The notes under the pieces: model-generated | Database searches by the model: none | Told to the model about the DNA's origin: nothing | What the model saw: the letters and a program-made list of their open reading frames with translations, nothing else | Source: Clostridiales bacterium | GTDB taxonomy: Bacteria > Bacillota > Clostridia > Oscillospirales > Acutalibacteraceae | Direction of reading: 5' to 3' | Assembly: GCA_021199275.1 (NCBI GenBank) | Contig: JAJQIJ010000021.1 | Span: forward strand, 1-64,000 | DNA: 64,000 nucleotides | Shown here: one piece after another, positions 16,742 to 25,242 of the stretch | Layout of the letters: each line of letters opens with the position of its first letter | Position numbering within the stretch: the first letter of the stretch is position 1 | Program-made: the position numbers and the translations under genes

Positions 16742-18421
16742 ATGTCACTTGACGGAATATTTCTTTATCATTTAAAAAATGAAATAGCAGATTTTGCGCT
16801 GGGGGCAAGGGTGGAAAAAATACACCAGCCGTCTGCGCAGGAACTTGTGCTTACTCTTCGCTCGCCGCAGGGGGCAAGGCGGCTGCTTTTGTCTTGCCGT
16901 GCAGACAGCGCGCGGGCGCAGTTTACAGACTTTCGCTTTGAAAACCCAAAGGAAGCGCCAATGCTGTGCATGCTGCTGCGAAAAAAGCTTTGCACGGCAA
17001 AAATATGCGAAGTGACTCAGGATTCGCTTGAAAGAATAATTAAAATAGATTTTCTTGCGCGCAACAGCCTTGGCGACAATGTAACTTTAAGACTTGTGTG
17101 CGAATTTATGGGGCGCTACAGCAATATAATATTACTGAATGAAAACGGCGTTATAATTGACGCTTTAAAGCGCGTGGGCAAAGAAAAGTCGCAGGTGCGC
17201 ACAATTTTGCCCGGTGAAAAATACACCCCGCCGCCGGGGCAAAACAAGCTTAACATTTTATGTGAAAAAGCAGATGTTATTGAAGCAAAAATAAAAGAAA
17301 CAGGAAAAACGCCCGCAAAGGCTTTTCAGGAAGTTGTAATGGGCGTGTCGCCCATTGTTGCGCGCGAATATGAAAACGGCGTTTCCGCCGAAAAAATCAA
17401 GCATTATGCCGAAAACCCGCAAAAGGTTGCGGTTATAACAGATAAACCCATTGACTTTACATTTCTGCCTGTAACGCAATACGGCGGCGCGGCAAAGCTT
17501 AAATATTTCGGCAGCTTTTCAGAGCTACTTGATTTTTATTATTTTGAAAAGCTCAAAAAGCAAAAAATAGACCAGCGAGCCGGCGATTTGCTCAAGCGGC
17601 TCGGCACGCTGAGCGAACACACAGTCAGAAAAATCATTAACCGCGAAAATGAACTAAAGCAATGCGAAGGAAAGGAAAAATATAAGCTTTACGGCGATTT
17701 GCTTTCAACAAATATGTACCGCCTGAAAAGCGGCGCGGGCTTTTATGACATTGAAAATTATTATGACGGCATGAAACCGGTGCGTATTCCGGTGTCCCCC
17801 GCGCTTTCAGTGTCGCAAAACATTCAAAAATATTACAAAGAATACCGAAAAAAGCAGGTTGCCGAAAAAAAGCTTTCAACGCTTATAAAAGAAGCCAAGG
17901 CAGAGCTTGAATATCTTGAAAGCGCAGAAGTTATGCTTGAAAAGGCCGAAGCAAACGAGGAAATCAGCTTAATTAAGGCAGAACTTGCAGATGCGGGTTA
18001 TATAAAGCTTGCAAAAAAGGAAAGGGCGAAAGCCCCGAAAGCCGCGCCTGTGCAATACATAAGTTCAGACGGGTTTAAAATATTGGTGGGCAAAAGCAAT
18101 GTTATGAATGACAGGCTGAGCCTTAAAATTGCAAAGGGCGGCGACTTGTGGCTGCACGCCAAGGACTGCCCGGGCTCGCACGTTATTATAATAAATTCCG
18201 GCAGCGAATTTACACAGCAGGCAATATATGAAGCAGCGCTGCTTGCGGCAGCCAACAGCAAGGCGGGCGCTTCGTCTAACGTGGCTGTTGATTTCACCGA
18301 AGCAAGGCATGTAAAAAAGCCGGCAGGCGCAAAGCCCGGCGCGGTGATATATACAGATTACAAAACCCTGTTTGTAACGCCTGACAGCGAAGAAATTGAA
18401 AGGATTAAAAAAATTGTTTAA
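16742..18421 (+). CDS. rqcH: Rqc2/RqcH homologue (NFACT protein)
   Basis: 559 residues. Order: NFACT-N (SLDGIFLYHLKNEIADF..ARVEKIHQPS), helix-hairpin-helix region (GVSPIVAREY, about 200), coiled coil with EKKLSTLIKEAKAELEYLESAE (about 375-415) and NFACT-R/DUF814 (GFKILVGKSNVMNDRL, LWLHAKDCPGSHVII, VDFTEARHVKKPAGAKPGAV). Bacterial RqcH binds the stalled 50S-peptidyl-tRNA complex and recruits Ala-tRNA for C-terminal alanine tailing. Older annotations call it a fibronectin-binding protein. It overlaps ispD by 8 bases. Confidence 0.92.
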   Translation: MSLDGIFLYHLKNEIADFALGARVEKIHQPSAQELVLTLRSPQGARRLLLSCRADSARAQFTDFRFENPKEAPMLCMLLRKKLCTAKICEVTQDSLERIIKIDFLARNSLGDNVTLRLVCEFMGRYSNIILLNENGVIIDALKRVGKEKSQVRTILPGEKYTPPPGQNKLNILCEKADVIEAKIKETGKTPAKAFQEVVMGVSPIVAREYENGVSAEKIKHYAENPQKVAVITDKPIDFTFLPVTQYGGAAKLKYFGSFSELLDFYYFEKLKKQKIDQRAGDLLKRLGTLSEHTVRKIINRENELKQCEGKEKYKLYGDLLSTNMYRLKSGAGFYDIENYYDGMKPVRIPVSPALSVSQNIQKYYKEYRKKQVAEKKLSTLIKEAKAELEYLESAEVMLEKAEANEEISLIKAELADAGYIKLAKKERAKAPKAAPVQYISSDGFKILVGKSNVMNDRLSLKIAKGGDLWLHAKDCPGSHVIIINSGSEFTQQAIYEAALLAAANSKAGASSNVAVDFTEARHVKKPAGAKPGAVIYTDYKTLFVTPDSEEIERIKKIV

Positions 18422-19091
18422 CACAGCCGTTATTGCCGGCGCCGGCAATTCAACGCGCATGGGCCTGAACAAAAGCAAATTACTTATTGAAATAGGCGGC
18501 ATGAGCGTTATTGAAAGAAGCGTGCGCGCATTTTTAAACATAGACATAATAAACGACGTTATAGTGACCTGCCGTGGCGAAGACATGGCGGAATTTAAAA
18601 AAATTTTCCGTTCAAAAAACGTAAGGCTGGTGCCGGGCGGCGCAACGCGCACAGAAAGCGTTTATAACGCGGCGTCGGCTGCTGCCGAAAGCGATTATAT
18701 ATTTATACACGACGGGGCAAGGCCTCTTGTTGAAAAAGAAACCATTTACACTGTTTATGAAGCGGCGCTGAAATACGGCGCGGCAACCGCCGGCACGCCG
18801 CTTAAGGACACCGTAAAATTTATTGACGAAGAGGGCAAAATAGTAAACACACCGCCGCGTGAAAAGCTTGCGGCAGTGCAAACACCGCAGGTTTTTAAAT
18901 TTGACACGTTCAAGCCGGCAATTGAAAAAGCCGCGCGAGAAAATCAAACTTTCACAGATGACTGCGCTTTATTTGAAAGCTGCGGCGGGCAGTGCTATAT
19001 TGCCGCCGGCAGCTATGAAAACATAAAAATAACAACCAAAAGCGATATTTTGCTTGCAAAAGCAATATTGGAAAGCAGGGGTGTTTTATGA
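18414..19091 (+). CDS. ispD: 2-C-methyl-D-erythritol 4-phosphate cytidylyltransferase
   Basis: 225 residues when started at TTG 18414, which follows AAAGGA (18399-18404) and gives the usual N terminus ([16 protein letters not shown]); an upstream TTG at 18396 is possible. Nucleotide-binding loop [14 protein letters not shown], then [27 protein letters not shown] and TDDCALFE are standard IspD. It makes CDP-ME in the MEP isoprenoid pathway. A non-ATG start inside rqcH suggests coupling. The adjacent ispF continues the pathway. Confidence 0.93.
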   Translation: MFNTAVIAGAGNSTRMGLNKSKLLIEIGGMSVIERSVRAFLNIDIINDVIVTCRGEDMAEFKKIFRSKNVRLVPGGATRTESVYNAASAAAESDYIFIHDGARPLVEKETIYTVYEAALKYGAATAGTPLKDTVKFIDEEGKIVNTPPREKLAAVQTPQVFKFDTFKPAIEKAARENQTFTDDCALFESCGGQCYIAAGSYENIKITTKSDILLAKAILESRGVL

Positions 19092-19564
19092 GAATAGGCC
19101 ATGGCTATGACGTGCACAGGCTTGTCAGCGGCAGAAAATGTATAATAGGCGGCGTGGAAATTCCATATGACAAGGGGCTTTTAGGCCATTCTGACGCAGA
19201 CGTGCTGCTGCACGCCGTTGCAGACGCTTTGCTGGGTGCCGCCGCTTGCGGCGACATAGGCACGCATTTTCCGGACACAGACGAAAAATTCAAAGGCGCA
19301 GACAGCCTTGAGCTGCTTGCAAAAGCCGCTCAAATAATAAGCGACATGGGCTATAAAGTTGTTAACATAGACGCCACTGTTATTGCCGAACAGCCGAAAA
19401 TGAAACCCTATATTAACAAAATGCGTGAAAACATTGCCGCAGCCTGTTCCTGCGCGGCAGAGCAGGTAAGCGTAAAAGCAACCACACAAGAGGGGCTTGG
19501 CTTTACCGGCAGGGGCGACGGCATTGCAGCGCACGCAGTGTGCTTAATTGACTGTAAGGAATAA
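19088..19564 (+). CDS. ispF: 2-C-methyl-D-erythritol 2,4-cyclodiphosphate synthase
   Basis: 158 residues, full length. Zinc ligands lie in [10 protein letters not shown] (Asp, His) and the next motif [28 protein letters not shown] holds the other His. [17 protein letters not shown] and the C-terminal [25 protein letters not shown] are also family signatures. It forms MEcPP from CDP-MEP with loss of CMP. ATG overlaps the ispD stop (ATGA). Confidence 0.95.
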   Translation: MRIGHGYDVHRLVSGRKCIIGGVEIPYDKGLLGHSDADVLLHAVADALLGAAACGDIGTHFPDTDEKFKGADSLELLAKAAQIISDMGYKVVNIDATVIAEQPKMKPYINKMRENIAAACSCAAEQVSVKATTQEGLGFTGRGDGIAAHAVCLIDCKE

Positions 19565-19569
19565 AACTA

Positions 19570-20880
19570 ATGCTGCACGACAAGCTGAAAAAATTAGACT
19601 GTTACCCTTTTCATATGCCGGGGCACAAACGCAACAAGGCTTTCGGCATAACGGGCAGTGAAATTGATATAACTGAAATTCCGGGTTTTGACAACCTGCA
19701 CGCGCCCTGCGGCGCAATAAAAGAAATTGAAAACGCGCTTATGGGCTTTTATGGCAGCAAACGCTCTTTTCTTTCAGTAGGCGGGTCAAGTCTTGGCATA
19801 ATTGCGGCGGTTTTTGCGCTGTGTCGCCCGGGTGATGAAATACTTGTTGCAGAAAACTGCCACAAAAGCGTGTTTTACGCATGCGAGCTCAGGGGGCTCA
19901 AAGCGCATTACATAAGGGCAGAATATATTGACGAGCTTGGAATTTTCGGCGCCGTTAATCAGGCGTCGCTTGATTTTGCCGTTTCAAAACACCCCGGCGC
20001 AGCCGCGGCAGTCATAACTTCACCCACTTATGAAGGAATTGTAAGCAAAGTCAGCTGCCAAATTCCGCTTATAACGGACGCGGCGCACGGCGCACATTTT
20101 CCGTTTGGAAATTTCCCTGAATACCCGAAAAGCGAAATTGTCATTTCAAGCCTGCACAAAACCCTGCCCTGCCTTACCCAAACGGCCGTTATAAATGTTT
20201 ATGACGGCGCTCTTGCCGCAAAAACGGCAAAATATATAGACATGCTTGAAACCACTTCGCCCAGCTATGTGCTTATGAATTCGGCGTCTGTGTGCTGCGA
20301 ATATTTAAAAGACGCGGCAGATGACTTTCACATGCTTGACCTGGCGCTTGACAGACTTTACAAAACTAAGCTTGAAAAGCTTGAATTTAAGATTTTTGAC
20401 GACAAAAGCAGAATAGTGATTTCCTGCCGAAAGGCAAACATAACCGGCGCCGCTCTTGCAGACATTTTAAGGCGCGAATACAAAATAGAATGTGAATACC
20501 ACAGTGTTAATTACATAAATCTAATTGCAACCGTGGCAGACGCCGGCGCCCCTTTCGCGCGCCTTGCAGACGCTTTGCTGAAAATTGACAAGTCACTTGA
20601 AAAACGCCCGCCGCGCCGCTTGCCCAAGCTGCCGCAGCGCAGCGCCCCCGCCGGTGAAGCTGACATTGAAAAATGCACTAAAACGCCGCTTTGCGCAGCC
20701 GCAGGTAAAATTTCGGCAGAGCTCATTTCGGCATACCCGCCCGGGGCGCCTATTATTACGGCTGGCCAGGTTTTCACAGATGAAATCATTGAATACATAA
20801 TGCAGCTGAAAAAATTCGGCGTTAATATTTCATCTGCTTCGGGTTTTGACAACGCCACGGTATTGACAAAAGACGAATAA
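19570..20880 (+). CDS. Orn/Lys/Arg decarboxylase-family PLP enzyme
   Basis: 436 residues, fold type I. The N terminus has PFHMPGHKRNKAF, DITEIPGFDNLHAPCGAIKE and SVGGSSLGIIAA, as in arginine/lysine decarboxylases. The aldimine region is LITDAAHGAHF, and the PLP lysine is in SSLHKTLPCLTQ (about residue 200). The length is close to the short YaaO/SpeA-like class, with a shrunken C-terminal domain (SAYPPGAPIITAGQVFT is kept). It could make agmatine or cadaverine, but the substrate cannot be read. Last gene of the trmK-isp run; the scfA promoter lies in its final codons. Confidence 0.85.
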   Translation: MLHDKLKKLDCYPFHMPGHKRNKAFGITGSEIDITEIPGFDNLHAPCGAIKEIENALMGFYGSKRSFLSVGGSSLGIIAAVFALCRPGDEILVAENCHKSVFYACELRGLKAHYIRAEYIDELGIFGAVNQASLDFAVSKHPGAAAAVITSPTYEGIVSKVSCQIPLITDAAHGAHFPFGNFPEYPKSEIVISSLHKTLPCLTQTAVINVYDGALAAKTAKYIDMLETTSPSYVLMNSASVCCEYLKDAADDFHMLDLALDRLYKTKLEKLEFKIFDDKSRIVISCRKANITGAALADILRREYKIECEYHSVNYINLIATVADAGAPFARLADALLKIDKSLEKRPPRRLPKLPQRSAPAGEADIEKCTKTPLCAAAGKISAELISAYPPGAPIITAGQVFTDEIIEYIMQLKKFGVNISSASGFDNATVLTKDE

Positions 20881-20891
20881 TAATATAAAAT
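20863..20891 (+). promoter_or_regulatory. scfA promoter
   Basis: TTGACA (20863-20868), 17 bases, TAAAAT (20886-20891). The -35 element lies within the last codons of the decarboxylase gene, the -10 after its stop. Confidence 0.7.
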
Positions 20892-20924
20892 ATATTTAAT
20901 AACTTTTGCAGAAAGGAAATTGTT

Positions 20925-21071
20925 ATGAAAAGAATTACAACCATTACATCGCGCAACCTTTGCGAATCAGCAAAAAAAGGCGGCTGCGGCGAATGCCAGA
21001 CTTCATGCCAGTCTGCCAGCAAAACATCATGCGCTGTGGCAAACCAAAAATGTGAGCAGCTCAAAAAATAA
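20925..21071 (+). CDS. scfA: SCIFF ranthipeptide precursor, variant lacking the known cross-link pair
   Basis: 48 residues, GAAAGGA eight bases before ATG 20925. The opening KRITTITSRNLCESA and the core CGECQTSC..KTSC..NQKC identify 'six cysteines in forty-five residues' (SCIFF), and the radical SAM maturase follows. Cysteines lie at 13, 21, 24, 28, 36 and 43. The usual core has Cys at 32 and Thr at 37, reported (as I recall, for Clostridium thermocellum CteA) as the thioether partners; here codons 32 and 37 read AGC (Ser) and GCT (Ala). Cys13, in the leader part, is an extra one that keeps the total at six. Confidence 0.93.
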   Translation: MKRITTITSRNLCESAKKGGCGECQTSCQSASKTSCAVANQKCEQLKK

Positions 21072-21093
21072 GCTTAAAACTGCTTGAACTTTT

Positions 21094-21122
21094 ACGGCGG
21101 TATTTTATTTACCGCCGTTTTT
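21094..21122 (+). terminator. Terminator between scfA and scfB
   Basis: ACGGCGGTA and TACCGCCGT (21094-21118) followed by TTTTT. It probably gives much precursor mRNA and limited read-through into the maturase gene. Confidence 0.8.
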
Positions 21123-21225
21123 GTATTTAAGCCGGCAATTTTACAATATTTCGCAGATTTCAAAACGCATTCACGCCTGTATATGCAGCGGGCGGTATTT
21201 TTTAAGGTTAACGGGAAGTTATTTT

Positions 21226-22608
21226 ATGATTCACGCTTATAAAATGAATGGTTATAATATAATAATAGACCAAAACAGCGGCAGTGTGCATTCTGTTGAC
21301 GAAGTCGCTTTTGACATTATTGTGCACCTTGACGCAAAGAAAGACGAAAATGAAATAAAAAGGCTTATTTTGCAAAAATACGGCAGCGCGGGCGTTACAG
21401 AGCAAGATGTTTGCGACTGCCTTGCGGAAATAGACGAACTTATAAAAGACGGCAGGCTTTTTTCAAAAGACATATTTAAAGAACAGGCGTCTGAATTTAA
21501 AGGCAGACAGGGCGTTTTAAAGGCGCTGTGCCTGCATGTTGCCCACGGGTGCAATTTGGCATGCAAATATTGCTTTGCCGGCAAGGGCGAATATGCGGGG
21601 CCAAAGGGGCTTATGTCTTTTGAAACCGGCAAGCGGGCGCTTGACTTTCTTGTTGAAAACAGCCCCGGGCGCAGAAATCTGGAAGTGGACTTTTTCGGCG
21701 GCGAGCCGCTGCTCAACTGGGAAGTTTGTAAAAAGCTGGTTGAATACGGGCGCAGCATTGAAAAAGCCGCCGGCAAAAATTTCAGGTTTACGCTGACTAC
21801 AAACGGGCTTTTGATAAACGATGACGTAATTGATTTTTGCAACAGGGAAATGGGCAATGTGGTGCTGTCTCTTGACGGCAGAAAATCTGTGCAAGACAGG
21901 CTGCGCACTTCGCCGTCCGGCGCGGGGTCATATGATTTAATAGTTGACAAGTTTAAGCGCTTTGCAGAAAAACGCGGTGAAAAGGAATATTATATTCGCG
22001 GCACCTATACGCATTACAACACTGACTTTTCTAAAGACGTTTTACATATGGCAGAGCTTGGGTTTAAGGAACTTTCAATCGAGCCGGTTGTGTGCTCTGA
22101 CAGGGAAGATTACGCCCTGAAAGACAGCGATTTGCCAATTTTAAAAAAGCAATATGAGCTGCTTGCCACGGAAATGCTAAAGCGGGCGCGGGCAAAAAAC
22201 GGCTTTAATTTTTACCATTATATGATTGACTTAGAGGGCGGCCCATGCATTGTCAAGCGTGTGTCCGGCTGCGGGGTGGGCAGTGAATATCTTGCGGTTA
22301 CACCCGGCGGCGAGCTTTACCCCTGCCACCAATTTGTGGGCGACGAAAAATTCAAGCTCGGCGACATATATAAAGGCATTACAAGACCTGACGTTATAAG
22401 CCGCTTTAAAAACTGCAATGTTTATTCACACAGTGAATGCGACGAATGCTTTGCAAAATTTTACTGTTCCGGCGGCTGTGCGGCAAACGCTTACCACTAT
22501 TCCGGCAGCGTTTGCGGCATTTACCCATTTGGGTGCGAGCTGCACAGAAAAAGAATTGAATGCGCTATTATGCTGAGCGTTGCCAAGGTTCAAGAGGGGC
22601 TTGATTAA
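21226..22608 (+). CDS. scfB: SCIFF thioether maturase (radical SAM/SPASM)
   Basis: 460 residues from ATG 21226; this start gives the usual maturase N terminus (MIHAYKMNGYNIIIDQNSGSVHSVDEVAFDI), a RiPP-recognition-like region. The radical SAM cluster motif is CNLACKYC (Cys 109, 113, 116). FFGGEPLLNW (about 160) and LTTNGLL follow. The C-terminal SPASM region has CGVGSEYLAVTPGGELYPCHQ, then CDECFAKFYCSGGC and CGIYPFGC for two auxiliary clusters. It forms Cys sulphur-to-carbon links on ScfA. All cluster cysteines that I can identify are present, so the enzyme seems intact although its substrate has changed. Confidence 0.93.
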   Translation: MIHAYKMNGYNIIIDQNSGSVHSVDEVAFDIIVHLDAKKDENEIKRLILQKYGSAGVTEQDVCDCLAEIDELIKDGRLFSKDIFKEQASEFKGRQGVLKALCLHVAHGCNLACKYCFAGKGEYAGPKGLMSFETGKRALDFLVENSPGRRNLEVDFFGGEPLLNWEVCKKLVEYGRSIEKAAGKNFRFTLTTNGLLINDDVIDFCNREMGNVVLSLDGRKSVQDRLRTSPSGAGSYDLIVDKFKRFAEKRGEKEYYIRGTYTHYNTDFSKDVLHMAELGFKELSIEPVVCSDREDYALKDSDLPILKKQYELLATEMLKRARAKNGFNFYHYMIDLEGGPCIVKRVSGCGVGSEYLAVTPGGELYPCHQFVGDEKFKLGDIYKGITRPDVISRFKNCNVYSHSECDECFAKFYCSGGCAANAYHYSGSVCGIYPFGCELHRKRIECAIMLSVAKVQEGLD

Positions 22609-22673
22609 TAATTAACGGCGCATTCCGCAAAAAATTACCGCTTGGGGCCAAACGGCTCCGGCAAACAAAAATT

Positions 22674-22688
22674 TTAACAATTTGTTAA
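22674..22688. promoter_or_regulatory. Perfect palindrome upstream of the CoA-transferase
   Basis: TTAACAATTTGTTAA, 7-1-7. It lies 8 bases before the -35 element. It is a plausible operator for an unidentified regulator; the arms resemble Rex half-sites but in the opposite order. Confidence 0.35.
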
Positions 22689-22695
22689 TAGGCTA

Positions 22696-22724
22696 TTGGA
22701 ATTTTCAAATTTATAGTATATAAT
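22696..22724 (+). promoter_or_regulatory. Promoter of the CoA-transferase gene
   Basis: TTGGAA (22696-22701), 17 bases, TATAAT (22719-22724), about 45 bases before the start codon. Confidence 0.65.
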
Positions 22725-22769
22725 AAATATGTTAATCATTGTTCAAATTTCACATTGTATGTGGTGGTT

Positions 22770-24071
22770 ATGGATTTCAAAAGTATTTACAAATCAAAGC
22801 TCATGCCGGCAGAACAGGCTGTAAAGCTGATTTCTGACTATGACAAAATCATAGTCAGCCTTGGCTGCGGCGAGCCTTACGGCATTGAAAAAGCGCTTGC
22901 AAAAAATTATAAAAATTACACAGGGGTTGAACTTTACAACATGCTGTCTCTTGTGCCTTCGCCTTGGTTGGCTGAAGACATGAAAGAGCACATTAAAATC
23001 AACACCTTTTTCGCGTCTGCCGCCACAAGGGGGTTAATAGACTCCGGCGCTGCCGATTACACACCCTGCCATTTTTATGAAATCCCGGCAGTAATAAAAA
23101 ATTACGTAAAGCCGCGCGTTGCAATTGTTACAGTCAGCCCGCCGGACGAACACGGTTACTGTTCGCTTGGCACTTCGGTTGATTATTCATATGAGGCATG
23201 CCAATGCGCCGAAATCATTATAGCTCAGGTAAACAAACACATGCCCCGAACTTTAGGCTATTCATCTTTCCACGTCAGCCGTTTCGCCGCTTTCGTTGAA
23301 ATTGACGAAGAGCTGCCGCAGGTAGGCGGCGCTCAAATTTCCGAAGTGGAAACGCAAATAGGAAAAAATTGCGCTTCGCTCATAAAAGACGGCGACTGTT
23401 TGCAGCTTGGCATAGGAAACATTCCAAACGCCATCTGCCATGAGCTGCACGGCTTGAAAAATCTGGGGCTTCACTCTGAGCTCGTTGGAGACGGGGTTGT
23501 TGAGCTGCTTGAGGCAGGCGTTATAAACAATTCGCTAAAGCAAATCAACCCAGGCAAAACTGTGCTTGCGGCGGCGCTTGGAACAAATATTTTAAATTCA
23601 TATATCAACAACAACCCCTCTGTTGAATTCCACCCGGTGTCATATGTAAACCACCCTGCCGTAGTTGCGCAAAACGACAATGTTGTGTCTGTAAATTCCT
23701 GCTTACAGGTTGACTTTTTGGGGCAGGTTGTTTCTGACACAGTTGGTTTAAGGCAATACAGCGGCGTCGGCGGGCAGGTTGATTTTGTGCGCGGCGCCAC
23801 AATGAGCCGCGGCGGCAGGTCAATTATTGCAATGCCGTCGCTTGCAAAGCACGGCACTTTAAGCAGAATTGTGCCGCTTATTACACAGGGCAGCGCAGTT
23901 ACCACCCCGCGAAACGACGTGCATTTTGTTGTAACCGAATACGGCGTGGCCCGGCTTAAAGGCAATTCGGTTAAAGGCCGTGCCCGCGAGCTTATAAAAA
24001 TAGCGCACCCAAAGTTCAAAGCCGAGCTTTGCACCGCGTTTGAAAAGCGTTTTGGCGAAAAAGCGTTTTGA
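22770..24071 (+). CDS. Acetyl-CoA hydrolase/transferase family CoA-transferase
   Basis: 433 residues from ATG 22770 (GTGGTGG just upstream; an earlier TTG at 22755 is less likely). N-terminal domain: KLISDYDKIIVSLGCGEPYGIEKAL and VTVSPPDEHGYCSLGTSVD. C-terminal domain: LQLGIGNIPNAI, the likely catalytic glutamate in HSELVGDGVVELL (by analogy with 4-hydroxybutyrate CoA-transferase), GVGGQVDFVRGA and VVTEYGVARL. This is the family of butyryl-CoA:acetate and 4-hydroxybutyrate CoA-transferases. Which acyl group is moved cannot be told; butyrate or acetate metabolism fits the likely host. The following E2-like acyltransferase may share the pathway. Confidence 0.88.
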   Translation: MDFKSIYKSKLMPAEQAVKLISDYDKIIVSLGCGEPYGIEKALAKNYKNYTGVELYNMLSLVPSPWLAEDMKEHIKINTFFASAATRGLIDSGAADYTPCHFYEIPAVIKNYVKPRVAIVTVSPPDEHGYCSLGTSVDYSYEACQCAEIIIAQVNKHMPRTLGYSSFHVSRFAAFVEIDEELPQVGGAQISEVETQIGKNCASLIKDGDCLQLGIGNIPNAICHELHGLKNLGLHSELVGDGVVELLEAGVINNSLKQINPGKTVLAAALGTNILNSYINNNPSVEFHPVSYVNHPAVVAQNDNVVSVNSCLQVDFLGQVVSDTVGLRQYSGVGGQVDFVRGATMSRGGRSIIAMPSLAKHGTLSRIVPLITQGSAVTTPRNDVHFVVTEYGVARLKGNSVKGRARELIKIAHPKFKAELCTAFEKRFGEKAF

Positions 24072-24191
24072 CTTAATGTTTTTTTAATATTATAAGCGTA
24101 TTATATGTAAAATATTTACAGCCCGGCTGTAATATTTAAAATGTGCTTTGATATTGGCAAAGGCCCATAAATAAATTGATTGGAGAAAATT

Positions 24192-25115
24192 ATGGCAATA
24201 ATTAATAAAGAGCATTTCACTATAGCAAGGAAAATAGTTTCTAACATGACAGCGCAAAGCTGGGAAGAAATTCCCCACGCAACCATGACATATGAAGCTG
24301 ATGTTACCGAATTTCTTAAAATCTGCAAGCAGTTAAACGAGGGCTGCACCGACAAGTCAAAAAAAATAACCATAAACACTGTTATGATGAAGGTTATATG
24401 CGAAGGAATAAAAGCTGCGCCCAGAATGAACTGCACGCTTGACTTCAAAAGAAAGCTGGTAAGGGGCACGCTGTGTTTTCATGACAAAATAGACGTGTCA
24501 ATGCCAATGGTGCTGAAAACCGGCGAAATGATGACTGTAAACATGCACGACATGGGCGATATTTCACTTAGTGAAATGACTGAAAAAATTAACGACACAG
24601 TCAGGCGCGCCAACAACACAGACATGAATGAAGTTATGTTTGAAGTGTCGCTTGACAACACATTGACAGGGCTTAAAAAGGGCAAAATTGCGCAGACTAT
24701 TCAAAGGCTTTACGGCGCAAAAATGCCGGGCAAGCACCATGTTTCCACACTTTCAGGCAAGGCTAAAAAAGAATATTATGCCATTCCCGAAACAGACAGG
24801 CTGACTAAACATGATATAGAACAGGGCACCACCACAATTTCAAATTTAGGTTCAATTTACCGCGAACAAAAAGGCGAATGCCTGCTGCTTGAAATAATTC
24901 CGCCGCAGACCACCGCGTTTGCAATTAACGCAACCCAGCGGCGCGCCACCGTTGTCAATGATGAAAACGGCAATGAAAAAATAGAAATCCGTTCAATTTT
25001 GCCCATTACCGTTGCAATTGACCACCGCTCGCTTGACTATAACCACATAGTGCCGTTTTACAGAAAGCTTGATGAAATTTTTGCGAACCCCGAAATCATT
25101 CTCAGCTGGAAATAA
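24192..25115 (+). CDS. Stand-alone 2-oxoacid dehydrogenase E2-type acyltransferase
   Basis: 307 residues from ATG 24192 (GGAG 10 bases upstream). The whole protein is an E2 (CAT-like) catalytic domain: ARKIVSNMTAQSWEEIPHATMTYEADVTEF, then TTTISNLGSIYREQKGE and the C-terminal active-site equivalent VAIDHRSLDYNHIVPFYRKLDEI, where the usual form is DHRxxDG. There is no lipoyl domain and no E1-binding domain, and no E1 or E3 gene is near. It therefore probably moves an acyl group from CoA to something other than a lipoyl arm. It stands 120 bases after the CoA-transferase without an obvious terminator between. Confidence 0.85.
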   Translation: MAIINKEHFTIARKIVSNMTAQSWEEIPHATMTYEADVTEFLKICKQLNEGCTDKSKKITINTVMMKVICEGIKAAPRMNCTLDFKRKLVRGTLCFHDKIDVSMPMVLKTGEMMTVNMHDMGDISLSEMTEKINDTVRRANNTDMNEVMFEVSLDNTLTGLKKGKIAQTIQRLYGAKMPGKHHVSTLSGKAKKEYYAIPETDRLTKHDIEQGTTTISNLGSIYREQKGECLLLEIIPPQTTAFAINATQRRATVVNDENGNEKIEIRSILPITVAIDHRSLDYNHIVPFYRKLDEIFANPEIILSWK

Positions 25116-25118
25116 AAA

Positions 25119-25157
25119 ACAAAACACCCCGTCTTAACAGGCGGGGCGTTTTGTTTT
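25119..25157. terminator. Bidirectional terminator between the E2-like gene and pyk
   Basis: ACAAAACACCCCG (25119-25131) and CGGGGCGTTTTGT (25142-25154), then TTT. The A/T arms allow use in both directions for the two convergent genes. Confidence 0.85.
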
Positions 25158-25242
25158 ATGCGAAAAGCGCAGGCGTTTCAATAATGGCACAAAAGTCGTT
25201 AAATATGGCAAGCGGCAGCTGAAAATAAATGAAAGGAAATTT

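Noticed and set aside
22674..22688. Rex operator
   Set aside because: The half-sites are in the order TTAACAA-TTGTTAA with a one-base gap, whereas Rex sites have TTGTTAA first and a longer spacer.
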